A stretch of 64,000 bases of DNA, taken from positions 1 through 64,000 of the forward strand of contig FNCM01000002.1 of assembly GCA_900100835.1 (NCBI GenBank), in the 5' to 3' direction. A program made the translations under genes and the position numbers. The notes under the pieces were generated by a model, which was not told where the DNA came from, made no database searches, and saw only the letters and a list, made by a program, of their open reading frames with translations. Each line of letters opens with the position of its first letter. Position 1 is the first letter of the stretch. The DNA comes from Selenomonas sp. WCT3. GTDB taxonomy: Bacteria; Bacillota; Negativicutes; Selenomonadales; Selenomonadaceae. Shown one piece after another: positions 27,967 to 37,512 of the stretch.

Positions 27967-28725
27967 ATGAAACGACCACAGCTGCTCCGAACCGGCCTTA
28001 TCACCTGCCTGTCGCTTGTCATGCTGACCGGCACGGTACTGGCATCCCCAACACTTCGCTCTGGTTCCACCGGACATGATGTGCTGCTGTTACAGAAAAA
28101 ACTCAAAAATGTCGGCTACACCATCCACTCGGTAGATGGTGTCTACGGCGATGAGACGGAACGAGCTGTGGCCGAATTTCAGCGTGACCAAAAAATCCGC
28201 ATCACCGGAATCGTCAACAACGCCACTTGGCGGGCACTGCAAAAAGCCAAGCAGCGTACCTGGGGCAGCAATGTTCCTAAACCACAGCCCCTTCCAGTTC
28301 CTCAAACCGGTGGCGGCCAGCTAGCACCGGATAATCAGCCCATACTTGCCCCTGGCAAAGTAAATGCCATCATCCGCACGGCAAAATCCTACCTAGGCGT
28401 CCCCTACAAATTTGGCGGAGACACCCCGAAGGCCTTTGACTGCTCTGGCTATCTGCAATACGTCTTTGCCCAGAACGGAATCACGATTCCCCGCACCGCC
28501 GATGAGCAATACAAACTCGGGCGACGGACCACCAGCAGCCGCCAGCTGGTTCCAGGTGACTTAGTTTTCTTTACCACCTATGAACCCGGAGCCTCCCACT
28601 GCGGCATCTATCTGGGTAACGGACAATTCATCCACGCCAGCTCCAGCAAAGGCGTCCGCATCGATGAATTGTCCAACAGCTATTGGTCCCCGCGTTACTA
28701 CGGCGGAAAACACATTGTAAAATGA
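27967..28725 (+). CDS. Exported NlpC/P60 peptidase with peptidoglycan-binding domain
   Basis: A 252-residue exported hydrolase. A signal peptide (1-26) is followed by a PG_binding_1 domain (about 30-92, LRSGSTGHDVLLLQKKLKNVGY) and a Pro/Gln linker. The NlpC/P60 domain (about 130-252) has catalytic Cys in FDCSGYLQYVF, His in SHCGIYLGNGQFIHA, and a third polar residue downstream. It should cut peptide cross-bridges or stem peptides in the periplasm. It follows arsR by 33 bases. Confidence 0.92.
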   Translation: MKRPQLLRTGLITCLSLVMLTGTVLASPTLRSGSTGHDVLLLQKKLKNVGYTIHSVDGVYGDETERAVAEFQRDQKIRITGIVNNATWRALQKAKQRTWGSNVPKPQPLPVPQTGGGQLAPDNQPILAPGKVNAIIRTAKSYLGVPYKFGGDTPKAFDCSGYLQYVFAQNGITIPRTADEQYKLGRRTTSSRQLVPGDLVFFTTYEPGASHCGIYLGNGQFIHASSSKGVRIDELSNSYWSPRYYGGKHIVK

Positions 28726-28734
28726 CGAATACGC

Positions 28735-28767
28735 AAAGAGCCTCCGACACTAGGTCGGAGGCTCTTT
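28735..28767. terminator. Bidirectional terminator
   Basis: AAAGAGCCTCCGAC pairs perfectly with GTCGGAGGCTCTTT across a five-base loop, between the convergent peptidase and sigma-factor genes. Confidence 0.9.
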
Positions 28768-28774
28768 CTAATCC

Positions 28775-29545
28775 TTACGCACTTATCTGCAGCAAAATAT
28801 CCTGCAGGTTTAATGCCACCAGTTGTTCTTCGGGGGAGTCTTCCCGCTCGGTCATCAACAACAGCTGCTGAACTACCAAATAATTCCGGAACATCTCAAC
28901 GGTAATATCCTGTTTCGCCATGATATGACGGCGCATTTTGCGCTTAGAACGCTGCAGGGCATTGTCAACGCTCTTGATGGAACCGCTGATTTCATCGGCA
29001 ATTTCCTGATAAGACATCCCGCGCACATAGGACAGGAAAATGCGGTAATCAAAAGGCGTCAACTCCTTCGTCACCACTGCCTGGCAGAATTCATAATCTT
29101 CCTTCATCACCAAGCAGAACTCAGGATTCGCCTCTAACTCATCACTGACCAGAATATCCAGCAGCGTGTAATTCTCACTCTCTTCTGCAATGGAATAGTC
29201 CAGGGAATAAGCCGTATTGAGGGGCTGATTTTTGAGACGCTGCAAAGCCTTTACAGCCGTGATAAACTGACAGCGCACACAATGCTGGGCAAAGACACCA
29301 AAGGGTATCTTCTTCTCCGGATTGTAATCCCGCATTGCTTTAAAAAAGCCTATCTGCCCTTCCTGAAACAAATCTTCCTGAGCAATATTGCGCAGACAGT
29401 TCCAGCGCGTCTGACCACCAATCATCGGAGCATAGCGCTTCAACATCATTTGAACCAGCCGATCATCCCCATTCAGCTGATACAACGCTACGACCTCTTC
29501 ATCGGTCATCTTTTTCCAGATATCCATCGACAAGACTCTATTCAA
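28775..29545 (-). CDS. Sigma-70 family RNA polymerase sigma factor, SigH-like
   Basis: About 256 residues. Region 2 is seen in RNIAQEDLFQEGQIGFFKAMRDYNPEKKIPFGVFAQHCVRCQF, and the region 4 helix-turn-helix in LSYVRGMSYQEIADEISGSIKSVDNALQRSKRKMRR. This layout is closest to the stationary-phase sigma H of Firmicutes. An acidic tail of 45 residues after region 4 is unusual. The start is uncertain: TTG 29545, TTG 29533 and ATG 29527 are in frame, with a GGAG just before 29545. Confidence 0.8.
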   Translation of the reverse strand: MNRVLSMDIWKKMTDEEVVALYQLNGDDRLVQMMLKRYAPMIGGQTRWNCLRNIAQEDLFQEGQIGFFKAMRDYNPEKKIPFGVFAQHCVRCQFITAVKALQRLKNQPLNTAYSLDYSIAEESENYTLLDILVSDELEANPEFCLVMKEDYEFCQAVVTKELTPFDYRIFLSYVRGMSYQEIADEISGSIKSVDNALQRSKRKMRRHIMAKQDITVEMFRNYLVVQQLLLMTEREDSPEEQLVALNLQDILLQISA

Positions 29546-29917
29546 CTCCTATCTTCTTCTATCCCATTTCCTTTCTTACCTTACTCTAATCTATATTAAC
29601 ATGACATTAACCGTGTATACAATATGACTTTTTTCCCTATTTTTCCTTATTCCGAGCTCCCTGCTCCCACGCATGAACAGTGCCATCAACCTTTATCCCG
29701 CAGCCCCTCCCAAATCGTCAAAAAAGTCCGCCTTATTATATATAGGACTTACATCCTACAATATTGTTTTGCACCACTTCTTTTCTATTGCATTTTGCTA
29801 TTACTTCCAATTATTTTCCTTTCCTATTCTTGTTGTCCTTTACAAAAAAAATGCCCGTCGGTTCTTGGCCAACGGACATTTTCGTTATTCACAGGCTTTT
29901 CACCACCTGCGATTTAT
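29546..29917. other. 372-bp gap between the sigma-factor gene and hemL
   Basis: This AT-rich stretch holds the hemL terminator (29843-29885) and a second, weaker hairpin with a T-run on the minus strand (AAGTCC 29724-29729 with GGACTT 29745-29750). The sigma-factor promoter must lie near 29590-29640, but I see no convincing pair. No gene-like frame is present. Confidence 0.5.
29843..29885 (-). terminator. Terminator of the hem operon
   Basis: An 11-bp stem (29869-29879 with 29851-29861) is followed by eight T on the minus strand. Confidence 0.85.
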
Positions 29918-31237
29918 TCATTTTCTGCTATCCGCAACCGCCTGGAAAGCAACTGCCGCAGCTGCAATGGTGCGGTCAATGTCTTCATCACTGTGCGCCC
30001 CACTCATAAAGAGGGTTTCAAACTGGGAGGGAGCCAAATAAATTCCCTGCTCCAACATGGCTTTGAACCAGACTTTAAAAGCCTCCTGGTCCGATGCGCA
30101 GGAATCTTCATAATCGAAAACATCGTGATCATTGAAGAAGATACCAAACATCGAACCTGCCTGATGGGCCTGAATCGTAACGCCGGCTTCCTTGGCCTTT
30201 TCCTGCCACCCCAGCAACAGCTTCTTAGTCTTGAGGGTGAGCTCACGGCTGTAATCGGCCTTGCCCTCTTCCGGCTCCGCTGTAATGATTTTCAAGGTTT
30301 CAAGACCGGCTGTCATAGCCAGCGGATTGCCCGAGAGCGTTCCCGCCTGATAGACCGGACCTGCCGGCGATACCTTCTGCATGATGTCACGGCGTCCGCC
30401 ATAAGCCGCCACCGGCAAGCCGCCGCCGATAATCTTGCCCAAGCAGGTAAGGTCCGGCGTAATGCCATAAGCTGCCTGAGCACCGCCCAAAGAAGCCCGG
30501 AAACCGCACATGACCTCATCAAAAATCAACAGTGCCCCATGCTTTTCCGTAAGATTACGCAGCGTGCGCAGATACCCCTGCTTCGGCGGCACGCAGCCCA
30601 TGTTGCCAGCTACCGGCTCTACAATGACAGCTGCCACCTCATCACCAATCTCCTCCATGACTTTCGTGATAGCTTCCGCATCATTATAGGGCACCGAAAT
30701 CGTATCCTGTGCCGTTCCCTTCGTAACCCCCGGCGAACTCGGCACACCAAAGGTTGCCATGCCCGAACCGGCATTTACCAGCAAACTGTCACTATGACCG
30801 TGATAACAACCGATGAATTTGACAATCTTTTCCCGGCCCGTATAGCCCCGCGCCAAGCGCAGGGCACTCATCGTCGCCTCAGTACCGGAATTTACCATGC
30901 GGATGACCTCAATGGATGGGTAGACCTGCATGACGAGCTTGGCCAGCTCCGATTCGATACAGGTGGGGGCACCATAACTCGTGCCACGGGTTGCCGCTTC
31001 CTGCAGCGCCTTGACCACCTGGGGATGAGCATGACCTACCACCATTGGCCCCCAGGAGCCTACATAATCGATGTACGCATTGCCATCGATATCGTATATC
31101 TTGTCGCCTTCAGCCCGGGCAATGAAGGGCGGGTTGCAGTCAACACTAGCATAGGAACGAACCGGACTATTGACCCCGCCCGGCATCAAAGATTTCGCCT
31201 CCGCAAAGGCGGCAGCGGATTTTTCAAGATTCAGCAT
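29918..31237 (-). CDS. hemL: Glutamate-1-semialdehyde 2,1-aminomutase
   Basis: A 439-residue class-III aminotransferase-fold enzyme that makes 5-aminolevulinate. It shows [11 protein letters not shown], the PLP Asp in [11 protein letters not shown], and the PLP Lys in [17 protein letters not shown]. It is the last gene of the operon, and its Shine-Dalgarno GAGGAG lies in the final codons of hemB. Confidence 0.95.
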   Translation of the reverse strand: MLNLEKSAAAFAEAKSLMPGGVNSPVRSYASVDCNPPFIARAEGDKIYDIDGNAYIDYVGSWGPMVVGHAHPQVVKALQEAATRGTSYGAPTCIESELAKLVMQVYPSIEVIRMVNSGTEATMSALRLARGYTGREKIVKFIGCYHGHSDSLLVNAGSGMATFGVPSSPGVTKGTAQDTISVPYNDAEAITKVMEEIGDEVAAVIVEPVAGNMGCVPPKQGYLRTLRNLTEKHGALLIFDEVMCGFRASLGGAQAAYGITPDLTCLGKIIGGGLPVAAYGGRRDIMQKVSPAGPVYQAGTLSGNPLAMTAGLETLKIITAEPEEGKADYSRELTLKTKKLLLGWQEKAKEAGVTIQAHQAGSMFGIFFNDHDVFDYEDSCASDQEAFKVWFKAMLEQGIYLAPSQFETLFMSGAHSDEDIDRTIAAAAVAFQAVADSRK

Positions 31238-31240
31238 AAA

Positions 31241-32221
31241 TTACTCCTCTTCTTTAAGCCATTTGGCAGCATCAATAGCATGATAGGTAATGATGATATC
31301 TGCCCCTGCGCGTTTCATTCCCATAAGCGTTTCGAGCACAATGCGCTTTTCATCAATCCAGCCATTGGCAGCGGCAGCCTTGACCATAGCATACTCACCA
31401 CTGACATTGTAGACCGCTACCGGATGATGGATATGGTCGCGAACCTGACGAACTACATCAAGATAAGCCAACGCCGGTTTAACCATAATGATATCTGCCC
31501 CCTCGGCAATGTCCAGATCAACTTCCTTAATGGCTTCATGGGCATTAGCCGGATCCATCTGATACTGACGGCGGTCTCCAAAACTCGGTGCACTATCGGC
31601 TGCATCGCGGAAAGGACCATAGTAGCCCGAAGCGTATTTTACCGCATAACTCATAATCGAGACATTGATGTAGCCGGCCTCATCCAGGGCTTCACGAATA
31701 GCCGCTACCCGTCCATCCATCATATCCGACGGCGCTACGATATCCGCACCAGCCTTAGCCTGGGAAACAGCCACTTTCTGCAACAGTTTCAGCGTCTTAT
31801 CGTTGTCCACATAATGGTCTTCCAAATGGCCGCAATGACCATGTGACGTGTACTGGCAAAGGCAAACATCCCCCACCACCATCATTTCCGGAACGGCTTC
31901 TTTGATGGCCTTAATAGCACGCTGTACCGGACTATTCATATCCCAGGCGCTCGAACCATCCTCATCCTTGTACTCCGGCAGGCCAAAGACCTCAACGGAA
32001 GGGATGCCCAGCTGCCAGCATTCCTGGGCAACTTTTACGGCATTATCCACCGAAAGATGATAGCAGTTCGGCATGCTGGGGATTTCTTCTTTGACATTTT
32101 CCCCTGGAACGACAAAAATCGGATAAACAAAATCCTTTGCCGAAAGATTCGTCTCCCTTACCATGGCGCGCATAGCCGGTGAAATACGCATGCGACGCGG
32201 ACGGAGTTTCTGAGTATACAT
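31241..32221 (-). CDS. hemB: Delta-aminolevulinic acid dehydratase (porphobilinogen synthase)
   Basis: A 326-residue enzyme that joins two aminolevulinates. A Cys3 zinc site ([13 protein letters not shown]) shows the zinc type. The Schiff-base lysines are in [14 protein letters not shown] and [12 protein letters not shown] start at the ATG at 32221 (MYTQKLRP), 8 bases after AGGAGA; the ATG at 32230 overlaps that site. Confidence 0.95.
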   Translation of the reverse strand: MYTQKLRPRRMRISPAMRAMVRETNLSAKDFVYPIFVVPGENVKEEIPSMPNCYHLSVDNAVKVAQECWQLGIPSVEVFGLPEYKDEDGSSAWDMNSPVQRAIKAIKEAVPEMMVVGDVCLCQYTSHGHCGHLEDHYVDNDKTLKLLQKVAVSQAKAGADIVAPSDMMDGRVAAIREALDEAGYINVSIMSYAVKYASGYYGPFRDAADSAPSFGDRRQYQMDPANAHEAIKEVDLDIAEGADIIMVKPALAYLDVVRQVRDHIHHPVAVYNVSGEYAMVKAAAANGWIDEKRIVLETLMGMKRAGADIIITYHAIDAAKWLKEEE

Positions 32222-32240
32222 AAAATCCATCTCCTATGAA

Positions 32241-33755
32241 TCAAATATTCGCTTTAATTGCCTCAACCAAGCCATCAATCGTATATTCTTCGGCGACAAT
32301 ATCCGGCTCAATGCCGTTATTCTTCGCCGTATCTGCCGTAACAGGGCCGATGACAGCAGTTTTGCTATGAGCCAAGGCAGCAGCCGAACCGATAATCTTG
32401 ATGAGATTCGTCACCGTGGAAGAACTTGTAAAGGTCACCAGGTCAATTTCCCCAGCTGCTAGTTTTGCCTTTAGGGCTTCCGCATCAACTTCTGCTGCCA
32501 CCGTCCGGTAGGCCGGTGCTACATCCACCACAGCACCCTGCTCACGCAGCTTCTCTGGCAGGATTTCTCTTGCCTCCTGCGCCCGCGGAATCAAAATCTT
32601 CGCATGGGGCGGAAATTTCCCCTTGAGCGCTTCCAAAACGCCCTCAGCCCGAAATTCCTTCGGTACCACATCCGCCACGAGGCCATATTCCTTGAGTTTA
32701 GCTGCCGTGGCACTGCCGATGGCCGCTAATTGGGCATAGCCCAAAGCCCGAGCATCTTTACCAGCCTTCATAAGGCGGTCAAAAAAGCGGTCAACGCCAT
32801 TGGCACTAGTAAAGATAAGCCACTGATAGTCTTGGAGTTTTCCAATGGCTGCGTCAAGGACTTCGTAATGGTCCGCCGGTTCTTCGATGCGGATAGCTGG
32901 CGTCTCGATGACCTTAGCTCCTAGCTGTTCCAAACGGGCCGTGAGTTTAGATGCCTGGCTGCGCGCCCGGGTGACCAGCACAGTCTTGCCAAACAGCGGA
33001 TGAGTCTGGGGCTCATCGAACCACTGAAGTTTTTCACGCAGATTGACGACATCACCAACAATAAAGATTGCTGGCGGCTTGAGGTTGGCCTTGGCCACAT
33101 CCTCTGCAGCCGTGCCCACCGTTGTCATGAGCACCCGCTGCTCAGGCTTCGTGCCCCAGCGAATAACAGCTGCCGGCGTATCGGCTGGACGGCCGTTTTC
33201 GATGAGTTTTTTCGTGATATGGGGCAAATTGGCCACCCCCATCAGGAATACCAGCGTATCTACGCCGGTGGAAAGATGCTCCCAACGCATGTTGCTCTTA
33301 CCCTTGGTGGGGTCTTCATGTCCTGTAACCACCGCAAAGGAAGTTGCCACCGCACGATGTGTAACCGGAATGCCCGCATAAGCTGGTACTGAAATCGCCG
33401 ACGTAATGCCCGGCACAATCTCAAAGGGCAGACCGTTTTCCTGCAGCAGCAGCCCTTCCTCGCCACCGCGGCCAAAAACAAAGGGGTCGCCGCCCTTGAG
33501 GCGCACCACGCATTTCCCTTCTTTGGCTTTATCCACCAGCAGCTGGTTAATGTCCTCCTGCTTCATGGTATGATTACTAGATGCCTTACCCACATAGATG
33601 TATTCTGCATCATCCGGAGCCCATTGGAGAATCCGATCATCAGCCAGGCGGTCGTAAACCACGACCTCTGCCATTTTCAGGCAATCCACTGCCTTGAGGC
33701 TTATCAGCCGGTAATCTCCCGGACCTGCACCTACCAAATATACCATTCCTGCCAT
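32241..33755 (-). CDS. cobA-hemD: Fused uroporphyrinogen-III methyltransferase / uroporphyrinogen-III synthase
   Basis: A 504-residue two-domain protein. Residues 1-245 are a SAM-dependent SUMT (VYLVGAGPGDYRLISLKA, VVRLKGGDPFVFGRGGEE, GIPVTHR) that makes precorrin-2. Residues about 255-504 are a HemD domain (KTVLVTRARSQASKLTARLEQ, TSANGVDRFFDRL, TFTSSSTVTNL) that closes the ring to uroporphyrinogen III. Such fusions are known in Firmicutes. The start at 33755 follows GGGAGAGA. The fusion pulls product directly to siroheme/cobalamin. Confidence 0.93.
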   Translation of the reverse strand: MAGMVYLVGAGPGDYRLISLKAVDCLKMAEVVVYDRLADDRILQWAPDDAEYIYVGKASSNHTMKQEDINQLLVDKAKEGKCVVRLKGGDPFVFGRGGEEGLLLQENGLPFEIVPGITSAISVPAYAGIPVTHRAVATSFAVVTGHEDPTKGKSNMRWEHLSTGVDTLVFLMGVANLPHITKKLIENGRPADTPAAVIRWGTKPEQRVLMTTVGTAAEDVAKANLKPPAIFIVGDVVNLREKLQWFDEPQTHPLFGKTVLVTRARSQASKLTARLEQLGAKVIETPAIRIEEPADHYEVLDAAIGKLQDYQWLIFTSANGVDRFFDRLMKAGKDARALGYAQLAAIGSATAAKLKEYGLVADVVPKEFRAEGVLEALKGKFPPHAKILIPRAQEAREILPEKLREQGAVVDVAPAYRTVAAEVDAEALKAKLAAGEIDLVTFTSSSTVTNLIKIIGSAAALAHSKTAVIGPVTADTAKNNGIEPDIVAEEYTIDGLVEAIKANI

Positions 33756-33787
33756 ATTTATCTCTCCCTTAACCATTTAAATCTCTT

Positions 33788-34729
33788 TTAGCGGTCCATG
33801 AGCAGACCAATTTCCTGCATGATTTGCAGCCCACCCATTGCCAACAATTTATCCGCCAGTTCCCGGCCTATTTTTTCGCAATCCTCAGCAGTTCCCGTAA
33901 GCTTATCCCGATAGAGTTTTGAACCATCCACAGAGGCGATTACGGCTTCCACCTGAAGTTTCCCCTCCCCTGCCGGAGTCGCATAAACGCCCACAGGAAC
34001 CTGACAGCCGCCTTCAACCTGTGCCAAGAAGGAACGCTCTGCCATTGCACACTGCACCGTCTCCTCATCATTGAGGAAGGCAATCAGCTCGCGAACCTCT
34101 TTATCAGCGGCTCTGGTCTCGATGGCCAGTGCCCCTTGGCCCACCGCCGGAAGCACCATGCTCTTCGGCAGCACATCGGTAATGCGTTCCCCAAAACCTA
34201 AACGCTTGAGTCCTGCCACTGCCAAGATTATTGCATCGAAATTTTCCTCTTCCAGCTTGCGAAGCCGCGTGTTGACATTTCCCCGCAGGTCACAGATATT
34301 GAGATCAGGGCGCACATGCAAAAGTTGTGCCTTGCGGCGCAGGCTGGATGTGCCCACCTTTGCTCCTGGTGGCAGCTCCGAAAACTTCTTGTACGTAGGG
34401 CTTACCACGGCATCACCGGGATCAAAGCGCTTGGTGATGGCAGAAATCACCAGTCCTGCCGGAACTTCCGTCGGCATGTCCTTTAGGCTGTGCACCGCCA
34501 GGTCAATGCCCCCTTCCAGCATATCTGTCTCCAATTCCTTCGTAAAAAGGCCCTTGCCGCCGATTTTAGCCAGCGGTGCGTCGAGAATCTTGTCCCCTTT
34601 AGTGGTCATGAGCTTGAGCTTTACCGTAAGCCCTGGATATTCTTCCTCCAGACGGCCTTTCACGTACTCAGCCTGCCAAAGTGCCAGCTTACTGCTGCGC
34701 GTACCGATAATGATGGTGTCTTTCTTCAC
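33788..34729 (-). CDS. hemC: Hydroxymethylbilane synthase
   Basis: A 313-residue enzyme that polymerises four porphobilinogens. It contains GTRSSKLALWQAEYV, the catalytic-loop Asp (GGKGLFTKELE to DLAVHSLKDMP), GTSSLRRKAQL, and the dipyrromethane Cys in VEGGCQVPVGV. Its start lies 41 bases inside the end of hemA in another frame, so translation is probably coupled. Confidence 0.95.
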   Translation of the reverse strand: MKKDTIIIGTRSSKLALWQAEYVKGRLEEEYPGLTVKLKLMTTKGDKILDAPLAKIGGKGLFTKELETDMLEGGIDLAVHSLKDMPTEVPAGLVISAITKRFDPGDAVVSPTYKKFSELPPGAKVGTSSLRRKAQLLHVRPDLNICDLRGNVNTRLRKLEEENFDAIILAVAGLKRLGFGERITDVLPKSMVLPAVGQGALAIETRAADKEVRELIAFLNDEETVQCAMAERSFLAQVEGGCQVPVGVYATPAGEGKLQVEAVIASVDGSKLYRDKLTGTAEDCEKIGRELADKLLAMGGLQIMQEIGLLMDR

Positions 34730-36008
34730 GGGTAGCTGTCTCTCCTATCGTATCGAGTTTAAATAACGAGCGCATTGCGTCGATATAGAATTCTTCTTGT
34801 GGGGTCCCAGCCGATGCGTTCAATTTCATCATCGGCATGCGCAAAATCTTTCGCACAATCATGCGGGTCATATGCTCAATCTGGCGCTTCTCTTCCTTGG
34901 TAAGGTCAGGAAGCTTTGAGCTGGCTCGCTTGATTTCCCGCTGCCGAATTCGTTCGCAGCGCTCGGATAGCAAGGCCATAAGCGGCCGAAAGGACAGGTA
35001 TTGGAATTTATCTTCAATCGATAACACTTCCTCCTCCACGATTTTCTGGGCCTGAACCGCTTCTTCCCGCCGTTCCTGTACATGCTCATCAACGACTTCT
35101 TCCAGCGCATCGATGTTGTAAAGGCTGACGTTCTTGATTTCCCCTACCTCAGGGTCCACATCACGGGGCACGGCAATATCGATGAGGAACAGCTGGCGGC
35201 CTTTGCGCTTGGTCATGAGCTGGCGTGTCTCCCAGGGCTTAATGACATAATGGGGTGCCCCGGTAGAGGTCACGATGACGTCCACGTCCACCGCCTTTTT
35301 CATCGCTTCGTCAAAGGGAATCGCTTCGCCGTTAAACCGGTCTGCTAACTGCTCAGCTCGTTCCAAATGACGGTTGGTCACGTAGATTTTCTTGACTCCC
35401 CGAGAAACCAGATGCTGCGCCGTAAGTTCTGCCATCTTGCCCGCACCGAAGATAAGAGCGTTGGAGGAGGTCAATTCCCCCAGCACCTCACGAGCCAATT
35501 CCACCGCCGCGTAGCTTATCGAAACCGAATTATACTGAATGCGGGTTTCCGTCCGCACTCGCTTGCCACAGGCAATGGCCCGGTGGAAAAGGGTGTTGAG
35601 AATGGTACTAGTCGTACCAGCTTCACGTCCTAAGGCATAAGCGGCCTTTACCTGCGACAGGATTTGACCTTCTCCCAGCACCAGGGAATCAAGACTTGAC
35701 GCCACCTTGAAAAGATGCCGGATACATTCCTCATTCTCATAATGATAGAGATACTCGTCGATATTCTCCTCATTCCCCGTAAGGTCGAAGAGAAACTGCC
35801 GCAGCGTCGGCAAGTCTTCTCGAATGTCGTCCACCACCGCATACATCTCACTGCGGTTGCAGGTCGATAAGACCACCGCCTCCGAAAGGCCCTCGTAGTC
35901 ATTGAGATTGGCCAACCCATCACGTATTGCTTGTTTCGGTATCGCGAACCGCTCCCGCACATCAACAGGAGCAGTTTTATGATTCAGCCCCAGCATCAAT
36001 AATTCCAT
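34689..36008 (-). CDS. hemA: Glutamyl-tRNA reductase
   Basis: A 439-residue NADPH enzyme, first step of C5-pathway tetrapyrrole synthesis. GLNHKTAPVDVRERFA opens the catalytic domain. The nucleophile is Cys50 in LSTCNRSEMYAV, LVLGEGQILSQVK follows, and the NADPH loop is LIFGAGKMAELTAQHL. A dimerisation helix region closes it. It overlaps the upstream precorrin-2 dehydrogenase gene by 32 bases and hemC by 41. Confidence 0.95.
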   Translation of the reverse strand: MELLMLGLNHKTAPVDVRERFAIPKQAIRDGLANLNDYEGLSEAVVLSTCNRSEMYAVVDDIREDLPTLRQFLFDLTGNEENIDEYLYHYENEECIRHLFKVASSLDSLVLGEGQILSQVKAAYALGREAGTTSTILNTLFHRAIACGKRVRTETRIQYNSVSISYAAVELAREVLGELTSSNALIFGAGKMAELTAQHLVSRGVKKIYVTNRHLERAEQLADRFNGEAIPFDEAMKKAVDVDVIVTSTGAPHYVIKPWETRQLMTKRKGRQLFLIDIAVPRDVDPEVGEIKNVSLYNIDALEEVVDEHVQERREEAVQAQKIVEEEVLSIEDKFQYLSFRPLMALLSERCERIRQREIKRASSKLPDLTKEEKRQIEHMTRMIVRKILRMPMMKLNASAGTPQEEFYIDAMRSLFKLDTIGETATREERHHHYRYAQQ

Positions 36009-36624
36009 TGCGTATCTCTTCCTCCGCCCGGTCCAGCTGACCGGCTCTCACTAAATCTATCACACACTGATTCAGAGCCTTGCGCCAACGGCGCTGATGC
36101 TCCGCACTACCTCCCGGCAGCTGTTTTATTTCTTCCCGTAAAGCCCTGAGCCGCGGTAAAAACTCCGCAAAGCTCTGGGGATATTCCCGTTCCAGCCGTT
36201 TCCGCAACAGCCGTGAAAACGCCGGACTGTCACCACCAGTCGCCACCGTCAGCAGCAAATCGCCTCGAACGACCCGGGAGGGAACTTGAAAGTCCGTCAC
36301 CTCCGGCTGCGCCGCCGCATTGACTAACGCTCTGAGCTGTTTGGCTTCCCGCGCTGCCTCCCGGTTGGCTGTTTCCGAATCCGCTGCACAAAATACCAGC
36401 AATGGCTGATACGGTGCCAGCATGCCATACGCATAAGCGCCAGCCTGCCAGCGCAATTGGTGTTCCCCCACCATTTGCTGCAGCCCTTCGGTGACAGCCG
36501 GTGCAATAACCGTTACATCAGCCCCGGCGGCGATAAGGCCCTTTACCTTCCGCTCTGCCACCTGGCCGCCGCCTATCACCACACACGCTTTGCCGGACAG
36601 GTCCAGATTCAATGGATAAAGCAT
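35977..36624 (-). CDS. Precorrin-2 dehydrogenase / sirohydrochlorin ferrochelatase type protein
   Basis: A 215-residue protein of the Met8p/CysG N-terminal family. It has the NAD-binding GGGQVAERKVKGLIAAGADVTVIAP and the family region VPSRVVRGDLLLTVATGGDSPAFSRLLRKRLE. It oxidises precorrin-2 to sirohydrochlorin and may insert iron or cobalt. The C-terminal helix tail is longer than the core domain. First gene of the operon; a -10-like TATAAT lies on the minus strand at 36692-36697. Confidence 0.88.
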   Translation of the reverse strand: MLYPLNLDLSGKACVVIGGGQVAERKVKGLIAAGADVTVIAPAVTEGLQQMVGEHQLRWQAGAYAYGMLAPYQPLLVFCAADSETANREAAREAKQLRALVNAAAQPEVTDFQVPSRVVRGDLLLTVATGGDSPAFSRLLRKRLEREYPQSFAEFLPRLRALREEIKQLPGGSAEHQRRWRKALNQCVIDLVRAGQLDRAEEEIRNGIIDAGAES

Positions 36625-36740
36625 TTGCTCCCCTGCTTTCCTGAACGAATATCATTTACGAATTAGATTCATTTTTCAAACTGCTTCTACTATTATACCG
36701 CTGATTGGAAGATTTTTCTATACGCAAAATCCTTCATCAT

Positions 36741-36778
36741 AAAAGGCCGCTGACTCGTTTTGGAGTCCGCGGCCTTTC
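36741..36778 (-). terminator. Terminator after the NarL-type regulator
   Basis: On the minus strand AAAGGCCGC-GACT pairs with AGTC-GCGGCCTTT and is followed by a short T-rich stretch. Confidence 0.7.
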
Positions 36779-36825
36779 TTGCATACAGAACGGTTCGATC
36801 ACAGTCCCAATCCTGCGTATTATCC

Positions 36826-37497
36826 TCAGTCCAGCGATATGATTTTGTTCTTTAAAACGTAAACCAATGCCTGAGTACGATCATTGACCTTGAGTTTATG
36901 GAAAATGCTGGTCAAGTGATTCTTGACTGTCTTTTCACTAAGCCCCAAGGCCTTGCCAATATCCTGATTGGAAAAACCTTTGGCAATGCACTCTAATACA
37001 TCCATCTCACGGGCAGTCAACCGTTCGCCACGGCTCTCATCCAGCATTTCCCGGGCCTTTGTTTCCACATCATCCGAAATCGACAGGCTGCCAAAGAGCC
37101 GCTCTGCCAGCTTAGGATAGACAAAGGCGTTGCCCTCATTTACCACATGGATAGCCTTGACCAGTACCGCCGGTTCCACATCCTTCAACAAGTACCCCAG
37201 CGCGCCATTCTTCAACAATTCCAATACGTAGTTATCGCTATCGTGAATCGTCAAGGCGACAATTTTGGTTGGACATTCTGCCTGCTTAAGCTGACGAGCA
37301 ACTTCCAAGCCACTGAGCCCTGGCATGTTGAGGTCTAACAGCAGTACATCCGGTTGAAGCATCAGCGTACGAGCCAAGGTCTCCTGGCCGTCCTCTGCTT
37401 CACCGATGACCTCAAGATCATCTTCAAAGTTCAGCACACGCTTGATCCCCTGCCGCAGCAAGGCATGGTCGTCTGCAATCAAAATCTTAATCGCCAT
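36826..37497 (-). CDS. NarL/DegU-type response regulator
   Basis: A 223-residue two-domain regulator. The receiver (about 1-120) has the acidic pair in IADDHALL, the phospho-Asp in LLLDLNMPG, and Lys in YLLKDV. The LuxR-type HTH (about 160-220) reads LTAREMDVLECIAKGFSNQDIGKALGLSEKTVKNH. No sensor kinase is adjacent. It lies 15 bases downstream of the secretin gene, so it may be co-expressed with a pilus or competence system. Confidence 0.9.
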   Translation of the reverse strand: MAIKILIADDHALLRQGIKRVLNFEDDLEVIGEAEDGQETLARTLMLQPDVLLLDLNMPGLSGLEVARQLKQAECPTKIVALTIHDSDNYVLELLKNGALGYLLKDVEPAVLVKAIHVVNEGNAFVYPKLAERLFGSLSISDDVETKAREMLDESRGERLTAREMDVLECIAKGFSNQDIGKALGLSEKTVKNHLTSIFHKLKVNDRTQALVYVLKNKIISLD

Positions 37498-37512
37498 ATC
37501 TGTTCTCCTTTT

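Noticed and set aside
29624..31846. A 740-codon open frame on the plus strand
   Set aside because: It runs opposite hemL and the end of hemB and crosses the hemL terminator; no domain is recognisable.
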